Assembly (NCBI RefSeq): GCF_002368195.1
Contig: NZ_AP018178.1
Location: 1,682,238-1,746,237, forward strand
DNA from: Calothrix sp. NIES-2100
GTDB lineage: Bacteria; Cyanobacteriota; Cyanobacteriia; Cyanobacteriales; Nostocaceae
Length of the DNA: 64,000 bases
Direction: 5' to 3'
In this document: positions 1 to 7,565 of the stretch, piece after piece
Layout of the letters: each line of letters starts with the position of its first letter
Numbering within the stretch: the stretch's first letter is position 1
Notes under the pieces: generated by a model
Database searches by the model: none
Seen by the model: only the letters and a program-made list of their open reading frames with translations
What the model was told of the DNA's origin: nothing
Program-made: the position numbers and the translations under genes

Positions 1-483
1 TTTAGTGCATCTGGTGCAATCAAAGCTTTAGAAGAAGCGATGCAGCAAAAAATTGTGCGGTTTGCTGGAATTACCGGACACCACGATACACAAGTAATAG
101 CTGAAGGAATACGTCGCTTTCCATTTCATACAACACTTATTCCCATCAATGCTGTAGAAAATCATCATACAGACTCATTTATTAAAGGAGTTTTACCATT
201 AGCAAAGCAACAAAACTTAGGTGTAATTGCGATGAAAGTTCCTGCTTATGGAAAGTTATTACAAGCAGGTGCTTTGGATAATATACAGCAAGCTTTAGGT
301 TATAGTTTGTCTCAATCTGGGGTTCATTGTTGCATAATTCCGGCTGATAGTGCGCAACAGTTAGAAGAGAATGTTCAAGCAGCAGTTTCCTATCAACTTC
401 TAACTAATCAGCAATTAGCAGCAATTGAGCAGCGTACTGCCAATATCTGGCAAGAGAGTACATTTTATCGGGCTTGGAGCTAG
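1..483 (+). CDS. Aldo/keto reductase family protein, C-terminal part (5' truncated by window edge)
   Basis: The frame is open from base 1 to the stop at 481-483, so the real start lies outside the window. The visible ~160 residues read as the C-terminal half of an aldo/keto reductase: a strand with FAGITGHHD, then IPINAVENHH, then the LAKQQNLGVIAMKV segment that forms late strands of the TIM barrel in this NADPH-dependent oxidoreductase family. The family reduces carbonyl compounds in the cytoplasm; the substrate cannot be told. Catalytic Asp/Tyr/Lys of the N-terminal half are not in view. A P-loop kinase gene follows after 19 bp, so co-transcription is possible. The family call is fairly sure, the subgroup is not. 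Confidence 0.75.
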   Translation, partial: FSASGAIKALEEAMQQKIVRFAGITGHHDTQVIAEGIRRFPFHTTLIPINAVENHHTDSFIKGVLPLAKQQNLGVIAMKVPAYGKLLQAGALDNIQQALGYSLSQSGVHCCIIPADSAQQLEENVQAAVSYQLLTNQQLAAIEQRTANIWQESTFYRAWS

Positions 484-502
484 AGGTGATTTATATAGTT
501 AG

Positions 503-1129
503 ATGAATAAATTAATCAATGAAACACGAGTGATTCTAATTGGTGGCTCCTCTCATGTAGGTAAATCTACCCTTGGTCGATCTTTGGCGGCCAAGCTTGC
601 TTGGAGTTACCGTTCTACAGACACACTCGCTCGGCATCCCGGACGTCCTTGGGTGAGTGCAAATGGAAAGGTTATTCCAAAGTACGTAGTAGAACATTAT
701 AGATATCTTTCTGTAGAGGCTCTTTTTGTAGATGTATTGTCGCATTATGAGAAAAATGTGATGCCGCAAGTCGAGGCTATTGTTCATTCTCATGCGGCTG
801 ATTTATCAAAGGAATCCCTGATACTTGAGGGATCTGCGTTATGGCCAGGATTTGTAGCGAATTTAGTTGGCGAAAATAATGTTAAAGCGCTTTGGCTTAC
901 GGCTAGTGATCAACTCTTCCGAAACCGAATCAAGCGTGAAAGTAATTTTTATAATGTGTGTGAGGATGAACAATATCTAATTCAAAAGTTTCTTCACCGG
1001 ACTCTGTTCTACAATAAACTTATGAGGGAAGAGGTTGAGTGTCTTGGATTTATATGTATTGATGTAGAATCTGTGTCAATGGTAGACGAACTTTTAAACA
1101 AATGTATGGAATTGATGGATGTTTCGTAA
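503..1129 (+). CDS. P-loop small-molecule kinase-like protein (2-phosphoglycerate kinase-like)
   Basis: A 208-residue single-domain protein with a clear Walker A motif GGSSHVGKST at residues 14-23 near the N-terminus. The following pattern (a conserved STDT about 35 residues in, an LEGSALWP strand near residue 110 and an R-rich lid around 135-140) resembles the AAA_33 / 2-phosphoglycerate kinase-like fold, which transfers phosphate from ATP to a small metabolite. The substrate cannot be deduced. It starts 19 bp after the aldo/keto reductase on the same strand. It could equally be an uncharacterised nucleotide or sugar kinase. Fold call is good; reaction is inference. Confidence 0.6.
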   Translation: MNKLINETRVILIGGSSHVGKSTLGRSLAAKLAWSYRSTDTLARHPGRPWVSANGKVIPKYVVEHYRYLSVEALFVDVLSHYEKNVMPQVEAIVHSHAADLSKESLILEGSALWPGFVANLVGENNVKALWLTASDQLFRNRIKRESNFYNVCEDEQYLIQKFLHRTLFYNKLMREEVECLGFICIDVESVSMVDELLNKCMELMDVS

Positions 1130-1160
1130 ATAGGTGGTGTTAACGTTTTTAACTAACTAA

Positions 1161-2165
1161 TTATTTTAAATTGCTACTTTCTAATTTTACTAAATTCGCC
1201 GTATCGGGAAAATCGCTAAATACACCATCAACTCCTAAGCTGAAAAATAGCTCATATTCTTTTTGGGGATTACCTTGAAAGTCAAGCGGTAAAAAGAAAT
1301 CTTCATTGCGGAATGTCCAAGCATGAACTAGTAAAGAAGCTGCATGAGCATCTGTAACTAATGATGTAGGAAAATGCAGTTTTTTGTTACTATCAATTGG
1401 GACTATCATATTTTTATGAACGCCAATCGCTTGGGCATATTCAGCAATTTCTTGTAATCCTGATTTTGTGGTTAAATCTGCATAGCTGCAATCAACATTA
1501 TTGACTATAAAATCATAGGGTTTACCAGTGTTATTCAGCAATTGCACCAAAGGTAAATCGGTTTTTGTCGCTAAATATTTGAGGTTGCTAACTTCAAAAG
1601 ACTGAATGAAAATCGGTGCATTTGCTCCTTGATAACCGTTGGCTTGTAAAGTGGCAAGTAGGGTATCTTCTAAGGGTAATCCAATAGATTGAAAATATGT
1701 TGGGTGCTTTGTTTCTGGATAAATGCCAATAGTCCGCCCAACTGCAATACTTTTAGTTTGAGCTAAATTGATAATTTCTTGCAGTGTGGGAATGGTAAAT
1801 AATCCATCATAGTTTGTATTTTGCGATCGCACTTGGGGAATTCGCTCTTTTGCCCGCAGTGTTTTCAGTTCACTCAAGGTAAAATCTTCAGTAAACCAGC
1901 CTGTTTTGCTTTCCCCATCAATGATTTTGGTAGTTTGACGTTGGGCAAATTCTGGATGCTGGGCTATATCGGTAGTTTCGGAAATTTCATTTTCGTGACG
2001 TGCAATTAACACGCCATCTTTGGTGATAACTAAATCTGGTTCAATATAATCAGCCCCTAAATCAATTGCTAGTTCATAAGCAGCTAATGTATGTTCTGGA
2101 CGGTAGCCACTAGCGCCTCTGTGTCCAATAATGATTGGGGCTGTAAATTGCGCAATTGTATTCAT
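1161..2165 (-). CDS. glpQ: Glycerophosphodiester phosphodiesterase
   Basis: 334 residues beginning with the family motif GHRGASGYRPEHT at residues 14-26, then IEPDLVITKDG and ARHE, which supply the His, Glu, Asp and His ligands of the metal centre in GDPD TIM-barrel enzymes. These hydrolyse glycerophosphodiesters to glycerol-3-phosphate and an alcohol. The C-terminus DGVFSDFPDTA matches the closing strand of the barrel. The open frame reaches a GTG at 2231, but those 22 extra residues are Asn-rich and the family usually begins just before the HRGA strand, so the ATG at 2165 is preferred. No lipoprotein signal is evident from this start. Convergent with the upstream kinase and divergent from ligA. 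Confidence 0.85.
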   Translation of the reverse strand: MNTIAQFTAPIIIGHRGASGYRPEHTLAAYELAIDLGADYIEPDLVITKDGVLIARHENEISETTDIAQHPEFAQRQTTKIIDGESKTGWFTEDFTLSELKTLRAKERIPQVRSQNTNYDGLFTIPTLQEIINLAQTKSIAVGRTIGIYPETKHPTYFQSIGLPLEDTLLATLQANGYQGANAPIFIQSFEVSNLKYLATKTDLPLVQLLNNTGKPYDFIVNNVDCSYADLTTKSGLQEIAEYAQAIGVHKNMIVPIDSNKKLHFPTSLVTDAHAASLLVHAWTFRNEDFFLPLDFQGNPQKEYELFFSLGVDGVFSDFPDTANLVKLESSNLK

Positions 2166-2303
2166 TAACCCAGATTCCCGATTAATATAATTATTGTTGT
2201 TATTAGAGTCTATATTTTTGGGAATACTCACAAACTTAAAGTCAATAGCTATACTAGCAAAACATCGTTAAATTCTATTCGCTAAGTATTTTGCAAAAAG
2301 TCA

Positions 2304-4337
2304 ATGATACAGAGTCAGTCACAAACCAAGCGCGTAGAAGAACTACGTCAGTTGTTGCAGCAAGCTAGTTATGCTTATTATGTCCTAGATGCACCAATTA
2401 TGGAGGATGCAGTCTATGACCAACTATATCGAGAATTGCAACAACTAGAAACCCAGTATCCAGAACTGGTGACACCGGATAGCCCCACTCAGCGCGTGGG
2501 TGAAAGACCGGCGACACAGTTTACATCGGTGCGGCATAATATCCCGTTATATAGTCTGGAGAATGCTTTTAATATTGATGAGTTGCAAGCATGGGATCAG
2601 CGTTGGCGGCGACAAGTCCCCAAAACTGACACAGTAGATTATGTCACGGAATTGAAAATTGATGGTTCGGCGATCGCACTTACTTATCAAAATGGCGTTC
2701 TCACTAGAGGCGCAACTCGCGGTGATGGGGTGATGGGTGAAGATATTACCCAAAATGTCCGCACAATTCGTTCAATTCCTCTACGGTTAAATTTTGACGG
2801 GTTAGAACCTTTAGAAAAGGTGGAAGTTCGGGGTGAGGCGTTTCTACCTTTAGAAGTATTTAAACAAATTAACGAAGAAAGGCAAAAAGCAGGTGAGCAA
2901 TTATTCGCCAATCCCCGCAATGCTGCGGCTGGTACACTGAGACAATTAGACTCCCGCATTGTCGCCCGCAGACGCTTAGATTTCTTTGCTTATACCCTGC
3001 ACATTCCTGGTAGAGATGATGCCAGTATTGCTAATACTCAATGGCAAGCTTTGGAATTGTTGCAAAAAATGGGTTTTCGCGTCAACCCCAACCATAAATT
3101 GTGTCCTTCCCTGGCGAATGTGGGCGATTACTACAACTATTGGGACACAGAACGGCTGAATTTACCTTACATGACCGATGGGGTGGTAGTAAAGCTCAAT
3201 TCCTTTAAGCTGCAAGAACAGCTAGGATTTACGCAGAAATTCCCGCGTTGGGCGGTAGCATTGAAATATCCCGCAGAAGAAGCACCTACCCGCGTTGAAA
3301 ATATTGCGGTAAATGTGGGGAGAACCGGAGCGTTGACACCCTTAGCAGAGATGCGTCCAGTACAATTGGCGGGGACGACAGTATCAAGAGCTACCTTACA
3401 TAATAGCGATCGCATTGCCCAATTAGATATCCGCATTGGCGATACAGTCATTGTTCGCAAAGCTGGGGAGATTATCCCGGAAGTGGTGCGGGTACTTAAA
3501 GAACTGCGTCCGGCGGATACACAACCGTTTATTATGCCGAGTAATTGTCCCGTTTGCGGACAACCGGTGGTGCGTGAATTAGGTGAAGCCGTTACCAGAT
3601 GTGTCAACGCTTCCTGTGCGGCGATTCTTAAAGGTGCAATTGAACATTGGGTAAGCCGTGATGCTTTAGATATTAAAGGAATGGGAGAAAAACTAGTACA
3701 TCAACTTGTGGATAAAGGTTTAGTACATTCCGTCGCTGATTTGTACAACGTTACAGAAGCGCAGTTATGTAGCTTAGAAAGAATGGGACAAAAATCAGCA
3801 CAGAAATTAATTGATGCGATCGCTCAATCAAAAACTCAACCTTGGTCACGAGTGTTGTATGGTTTAGGTATCCGTCATGTTGGCAGCGTCAATGCCCAAT
3901 TATTAACCGAGAAGTTTCGCTCTGTAGATAAATTGGCTCAAGCTAAACAGTCAGATATTGCGCTTATTTACGGAATTGGGGTGGAAATTGCCGAATCTGT
4001 ACACCAGTGGTTTCAAATTGCTGCCAATCAAACATTAATTTCGCGCTTGCAAGCCGCAGGTTTAGAGTTAGAAACTACCCAAGAAACAACAATTACTGAA
4101 GGTAATCAAAAACTAGCCGGGAAAACTTTTGTTGTCACTGGGACTTTACCCACCTTAAAGCGAGATGACGCGAAAGCTTTAATTCAAAAAGCCGGCGGTA
4201 AGGTAACAGATTCAGTCAGTAAAAAAACAGATTATTTAGTTGTGGGTGAAGATGCTGGCTCTAAATTAGCTAAGGCTGAATCCTTGGGAATTCCTCAATT
4301 AACTGAAGCGCAGTTTTTGGAAATGTTGGCAGAATAG
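2304..4337 (+). CDS. ligA: NAD-dependent DNA ligase LigA
   Basis: 677 residues, the usual LigA length. It seals nicks in replication and repair using NAD+. The adenylation motif ELKIDG has the nucleophilic Lys at residue 118. A four-Cys zinc finger (CPVCG then CVNASC) lies near residues 415-440, followed by helix-hairpin-helix repeats (ALDIKGMGEKL, LERMGQKSAQKL, LYGLGIRHVG) and a C-terminal BRCT domain from about residue 600 (LAGKTFVVTGTLPTL, GGKVTDSVSKKTDYLVVG). All core motifs are intact. It is followed by a heptamer-repeat tract and reads away from the divergent GDPD gene. This is an essential housekeeping gene. Confidence 0.97.
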   Translation: MIQSQSQTKRVEELRQLLQQASYAYYVLDAPIMEDAVYDQLYRELQQLETQYPELVTPDSPTQRVGERPATQFTSVRHNIPLYSLENAFNIDELQAWDQRWRRQVPKTDTVDYVTELKIDGSAIALTYQNGVLTRGATRGDGVMGEDITQNVRTIRSIPLRLNFDGLEPLEKVEVRGEAFLPLEVFKQINEERQKAGEQLFANPRNAAAGTLRQLDSRIVARRRLDFFAYTLHIPGRDDASIANTQWQALELLQKMGFRVNPNHKLCPSLANVGDYYNYWDTERLNLPYMTDGVVVKLNSFKLQEQLGFTQKFPRWAVALKYPAEEAPTRVENIAVNVGRTGALTPLAEMRPVQLAGTTVSRATLHNSDRIAQLDIRIGDTVIVRKAGEIIPEVVRVLKELRPADTQPFIMPSNCPVCGQPVVRELGEAVTRCVNASCAAILKGAIEHWVSRDALDIKGMGEKLVHQLVDKGLVHSVADLYNVTEAQLCSLERMGQKSAQKLIDAIAQSKTQPWSRVLYGLGIRHVGSVNAQLLTEKFRSVDKLAQAKQSDIALIYGIGVEIAESVHQWFQIAANQTLISRLQAAGLELETTQETTITEGNQKLAGKTFVVTGTLPTLKRDDAKALIQKAGGKVTDSVSKKTDYLVVGEDAGSKLAKAESLGIPQLTEAQFLEMLAE

Positions 4338-4421
4338 TCAATAGTCAATGGTCAATGGACTGTGGACTGTTGACGGTTGACGGTTGACTGTTGACGGTTG
4401 ACGGTTGACTGTTGACTGTTG
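4337..4421. repeat. Heptanucleotide repeat tract (STRR type)
   Basis: Starts right at the ligA stop. It is made of iterated 7-mers: GTCAATA/GTCAATG, then TTGACGG/TTGACTG. Such short tandem repeats are known in Nostocales intergenic DNA. Confidence 0.85.
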
Positions 4422-4479
4422 GAACCTTGGCAAAAGAGAAGTTAAAATTGCAAGCAAAGTTCAATTCTAAGAGAGAACT

Positions 4480-4965
4480 ATGAAGACTGCTGAAAAATTA
4501 GCTGCTGGTTGGCTACTCACACTCGGATTCATGTTTTTAACTCTATCAGTCTCAGCAGGAATTGAGAAACATAATATCTTGAAGCCAATCCCAAGCACGG
4601 ATGAAGACTCAGGGATAGAATTTCCCAATAAAGACGCTCTTTATCTCCTTGATAATACGGCTCGCCAAGGTCTAATTTTTGGCGTTCCTACTTTAATTTT
4701 AGGGGGATGGCTCAGTTTAGGATTGTATTATCAAAGCAGGCAAGAGAAAAAAGCTCTAAATCAACAAATGAACGATCGCCTGCAATCGATTTTTTATCAA
4801 ATGCTACAAGAAAATAAAGGGCGCATGACGCTTGTCGGCTTTGCAATTAAATCAGAATTACCTGCAATCGCCGCTAGAGAATATTTAGATGAGAAAGCTA
4901 AAGAATTCAATGCAAATTTTAAAGTCACCGAGGATGGCGCTATATCATATCATTTTGAACTCTAA
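4480..4965 (+). CDS. Small membrane protein of unknown function
   Basis: 161 residues. Two hydrophobic segments are visible: residues about 9-27 (LLTLGFMFLTLSVSAG) and about 66-86 (GLIFGVPTLILGGWLSLG). A polar ~35-residue loop lies between them and a soluble C-terminal tail of ~75 residues contains a helix-rich stretch (EKKALNQQMNDRLQSIFYQM). This suggests a two-pass inner or thylakoid membrane protein with both ends on the cytoplasmic side. I do not recognise a named family. The tail, with MLQENKGRMTLVGFA, could be a small winged-helix-like domain, but that is speculative. The neighbour DUF423 gene starts 38-68 bp downstream on the same strand. Confidence 0.65.
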   Translation: MKTAEKLAAGWLLTLGFMFLTLSVSAGIEKHNILKPIPSTDEDSGIEFPNKDALYLLDNTARQGLIFGVPTLILGGWLSLGLYYQSRQEKKALNQQMNDRLQSIFYQMLQENKGRMTLVGFAIKSELPAIAAREYLDEKAKEFNANFKVTEDGAISYHFEL

Positions 4966-5033
4966 ATTCAATCTCAGTTAGCGGTGAATATTTCAACGCC
5001 GCTATGTTCTCCACCAATTTACGTCTAAGTCTG

Positions 5034-5414
5034 ATGACGCAGATTTTTTTAAGTATAGCCGCTGTTTTAGGCGGTTTATCTGTTGCCGCTGGAGCCTTTG
5101 GCGCTCATGCTTTACGGGACAAAATCAGTGAGCGATCGCTCGAAATTTTTGACACTGCCTCTCGTTATCAAATGTACCACGCTCTAGCACTGTTGTTAGT
5201 AGCTTTACTGCTGAGTCGCACCGAGTCGCCGCCATTCACCCTGATCGCCAGTGGTTGGCTGTTTATTATTGGTATTGCGATTTTCTCAGGGAGTTTGTAC
5301 GCCCTGAGCTTAACTGGTGTGAAATCTTTGGGAGCAATTGCACCTTTAGGAGGCGCTGCTTTTATCGCTGGTTGGGGTGCTTTAGCCCTTGCTGCTTGGA
5401 GTTTAAAGTTGTAA
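5034..5414 (+). CDS. DUF423 family membrane protein
   Basis: About 126 residues from the ATG at 5034, which gives the usual DUF423 N-terminus; the upstream ATG at 5004 would add ten residues. The sequence is almost entirely hydrophobic: four predicted transmembrane segments, with the family signature AAGAFGAHAL followed by SRYQMYHALALLL and LSGSLYALSLTG-like third and fourth helices. DUF423 proteins (YgdD type) are small inner-membrane proteins with no established activity. A good hairpin terminator follows the stop. Confidence 0.85.
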   Translation: MTQIFLSIAAVLGGLSVAAGAFGAHALRDKISERSLEIFDTASRYQMYHALALLLVALLLSRTESPPFTLIASGWLFIIGIAIFSGSLYALSLTGVKSLGAIAPLGGAAFIAGWGALALAAWSLKL

Positions 5415-5420
5415 ACCTTA

Positions 5421-5462
5421 AGGAGTTAGAATGAAACATTTCTAACTCCTACAGCATTTTTT
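5421..5462 (+). terminator. Hairpin terminator after the DUF423 gene
   Basis: Perfect 11-bp stem AGGAGTTAGAA / TTCTAACTCCT (5421-5431 with 5440-5450), 8-nt loop, then a T run at 5457-5462. It starts 7 bp after the stop codon. Confidence 0.75.
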
Positions 5463-5488
5463 ACCGTAAACCAAATATACAGGTAGTA

Positions 5489-5706
5489 GCACTACATTGT
5501 TCATACGTGTCAACTTAACGCGAAACCCTTGCCAAGATGTGATTTGATACAAAATCACGTACCACCAATATCCGCGCTACCCCACCCCAGTTTTGCTGAC
5601 GCAAAACGTCCCCTCCCCGCAAGCGGGGAGGGGATTGAGGGGTGGGGTAAAATGCCTGTGGAATAAGCGTTTTGACTTAAGTTGACACCAATGAACAATG
5701 TTGTGC
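5489..5706. mobile_element. MITE-like element with ~28-bp imperfect terminal inverted repeats
   Basis: The ends GCACTACATTGTTCAT... and ...ATGAACAATGTTGTGC are inverted copies, continuing inward with GTGTCAACTTAA on both sides. The interior holds a GC-rich palindromic core flanked by CCCCACCCC and GGGGTGGGG (about 5580-5649). There is no coding capacity. No clear target duplication was found. The same core occurs in the element at 14154-14302 with different ends. Confidence 0.65.
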
Positions 5707-5751
5707 CCTGATGATAATCTGTACTTTTCGCGAAATGCGATCGCTCAACTT

Positions 5752-5847
5752 ATACCAATTCAAATAATGTTTGCGACACATCAATATATTCTAGAGGGCA
5801 CGGCAGTGTTCCCTACCATCTGTCGCATTCTTTTTTCAAATTGGTAT
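5752..5847. mobile_element. Short MITE-like element (ATACCAATT ends)
   Basis: 96 bp with inverted ends: ATACCAATT...TTTGCGACA on the left and TGTCGCATTC...AATTGGTAT on the right. It is noncoding. Related ends (RTACCAATTT / AAATTGGTRT) occur at 13024, 14430 and 60008. The rest of the gap up to 5978 shows nothing else that I can identify. Confidence 0.55.
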
Positions 5848-5978
5848 TACAGCATCTTCTGTGTAAATGAACCACAAATAGACCTCACTTCCATTCCTCT
5901 CTCCCCAACGCTAGTAGGGAAGGGGCTGTTGTTGTGAGGTCTCATAATTGTCGTCTAAATACATGAGAACTGCTGTAA

Positions 5979-6353
5979 TTAACTTGTCACTATCACCGAC
6001 TTTTTGCGGGAGGGACGCTTGCGATCTGATTTTTTCTTCAATCCCACCGCTTGTGCTTGATCGCTATCCGAACCATACTGACCAAGTACAACTTCTTTCA
6101 TGGCTAATATAGCATTGTGGAATTCCCATTCTGCTAATCTCGCAGCATCAGCCGCCGCACGGTATAAGGCTAGTTTCTCGGTTTCGGTTTGTTGCTGTGC
6201 CAACATCGCCTGATAAGCTTGCTGTATTCTGGCTACAGAAGCGTCAGCACGGGTTGTATCGTAGGTGCTAACTGTTTGCAATCCGTGCCAAGAGGTAATA
6301 TCTTGACTAATCAATTGCGGGCGTAACCGATGTGTTGTGTCTTGGAGAGACAT
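5979..6353 (-). CDS. Conserved hypothetical protein, paralogue A (basic C-terminal tail)
   Basis: 124 residues. It is about 86% identical by eye to the equally long product of 13278-13652, so this is a recent or conserved duplicate. The middle (residues ~45-90: YQAMLAQQQTETEKLALYRAAAD) is a continuous Ala/Gln-rich helix, probably a coiled coil. The last 20 residues are highly basic (KKKSDRKRPSRKKS), as in nucleic-acid-binding tails. No known family is recognised. Upstream, at 6470-6647, lies an array of 21-bp repeats; the paralogue has a related array in the same relative position, and the promoter-proximal DNA (AATTTAACAATAAGATAAAA-like) is also shared. Function unknown. A role tied to the array is inference. 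Confidence 0.65.
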   Translation of the reverse strand: MSLQDTTHRLRPQLISQDITSWHGLQTVSTYDTTRADASVARIQQAYQAMLAQQQTETEKLALYRAAADAARLAEWEFHNAILAMKEVVLGQYGSDSDQAQAVGLKKKSDRKRPSRKKSVIVTS

Positions 6354-6469
6354 ATATACATTCCTGAAGAACTATATATTTAATTTGCCCATTTACTCAA
6401 AAAATTTAACAATAAGATAAAATTTGCCGATAAAACAAGATTAGAAACAGTGGTTAAATCATTACAGTG

Positions 6470-6647
6470 CGATGCAATGGCATATCATCTCGATGTAATG
6501 GCATAACAGCTCGATGCAATGGCATAACAGTTCGATGCAATGGCATAACAGTTCGATGCAATGGCATAACAGCTCGATGCAATGGCATAACAGCTTGATG
6601 CAATGGCATAACAGCTCGATGCAATGGCATAACAGACGAATGTATTA
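6470..6647. repeat. Tandem array A: eight and a half 21-bp repeats
   Basis: Units begin at 6470, 6491, 6512, 6533, 6554, 6575, 6596 and 6617, with a diverged partial unit at 6637. The consensus is CGATGCAATGGCATAACAGC plus T. Most changes are single bases. The period of 21 is a multiple of 3, so it creates a spurious open frame on the minus strand. It sits about 115 bp upstream of the gene at 5979-6353. Confidence 0.95.
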
Positions 6648-6665
6648 ATTATCGCTTTCACTCTA

Positions 6666-6761
6666 GAGCGCTGAACATTGTGCAACAAGGGGGAGTAAGA
6701 GCGATCGCTAATTTTGGAGACTGCGTTAGCTCTTGTGTAACACATGAAGTGATGCGATCGC
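6666..6761. repeat. Left copy of a ~97-bp direct repeat flanking parD
   Basis: Matches 7190-7286 at roughly 85% by eye (shared GAACATTGTGCAACAAGG, AGCGATCGCTAATT, GACTGCGTTAGCT, TGATGCGATCGC). The two copies bracket the ParD gene and its broken toxin. Confidence 0.85.
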
Positions 6762-6843
6762 TCTTTTGTCGATGCATTAACACTTTTTTCTGCCTTCACC
6801 CGACTATCACTAAAATAGGAACATAGTATGGTAGATGATATAT

Positions 6844-7113
6844 ATGAATATCTCTTTTACTCCAGAGTTAGAGCAATTTATTCAAAGTCAAGTTACAAGC
6901 GGTAAGTATGCCTCAACAGAGGAAGTGATTATTGCGGGTATTAAACTGTTAGAGGAAAGGGAATCTATTTACCAGGGTAGATTTGAGGAATTACAACGGG
7001 AAATCATGATTGGGGTCGAAGCTTCGGAACGTGGGGAAGTTATTGACGGAGAAATGGTTTTTCATCAACTAGAACAAAAACTACAGCAGCGTCGTCAGCA
7101 GACTGCTCAATGA
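6844..7113 (+). CDS. parD: ParD-like antitoxin (type II toxin-antitoxin)
   Basis: 89 residues from the ATG at 6844, which gives the standard ParD start MNISFTPELEQFI; an ATG at 6835 adds three residues. The N-terminal ribbon-helix-helix part (residues 1-45, with GKYASTEEVIIAGIKLLEE) is the DNA-binding/dimer domain, and the polar C-terminus should wrap the toxin. The family neutralises ParE gyrase poisons and represses its own operon. The toxin frame begins at 7110 with the typical ATGA overlap, but stops after 19 codons, so the antitoxin is an orphan here. The gene is bracketed by ~97-bp direct repeats. Confidence 0.8.
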   Translation: MNISFTPELEQFIQSQVTSGKYASTEEVIIAGIKLLEERESIYQGRFEELQREIMIGVEASERGEVIDGEMVFHQLEQKLQQRRQQTAQ

Positions 7114-7169
7114 GTAAATACGCGCTTCAAAATTTAAGCAGAGAACATGAAGGCGATCGCTCATGGTAG
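7110..7169 (+). pseudogene. Truncated ParE toxin remnant
   Basis: ATG overlaps the parD stop (ATGA). The frame starts MSKYALQNLSRE, typical of cyanobacterial ParE proteins, but changes into a HIP1-containing sequence (GGCGATCGC) and stops at 7167-7169. The expected ~100-residue RelE/ParE fold is absent. Probably a toxin inactivated by deletion or replacement; the right-hand direct repeat begins 20 bp later. It was too short for routine ORF calling. Confidence 0.6.
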
Positions 7170-7189
7170 TTGTACACTGTCTCAGTTGA

Positions 7190-7286
7190 GAGCCGCTTAA
7201 CATTGTGCAACAAGGGGAAGTAAAAGCGATCGCTAATTCTATAGACTGCGTTAGCTTTGGTGTAAGGCATGAGGTGATGCGATCGC
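7190..7286. repeat. Right copy of the ~97-bp direct repeat flanking parD
   Basis: See the copy at 6666-6761. Between 7287 and 7565 I see only AT-rich DNA, presumably the promoter region of the CHAT operon. Confidence 0.85.
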
Positions 7287-7565
7287 AAACACTGGATGAT
7301 ATTACTTCCTTCAGTTTTGACAACTAGATTATTTTATATGCATATTTGTCAGTAAATAGGCTAATATGAACTATAAAAACGTGATTTTACGTGAATGATT
7401 GTAGAAAAAGTTTCTTATTATAAACGAATTTACGGGAGATTAGCGCTACTCTAATTAAATAGAGGCAATTGAAAAAAGACTAGTAACAATTAATTATTTT
7501 GAGCTACACATAGTTTCATGCTATAGGTTAATATTTACACCTATTTAAATTCTCGAACTTAGAAA

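Noticed and set aside
5698..5937. 79-codon plus-strand frame
   Set aside because: Runs through a MITE end and the ATACCAATT element; no homology or ribosome site.
6485..6799. Minus-strand open frame encoding CYAIASS heptads
   Set aside because: It is a translation of the 21-bp array; the period is divisible by three so no stops arise. No ribosome site or family.
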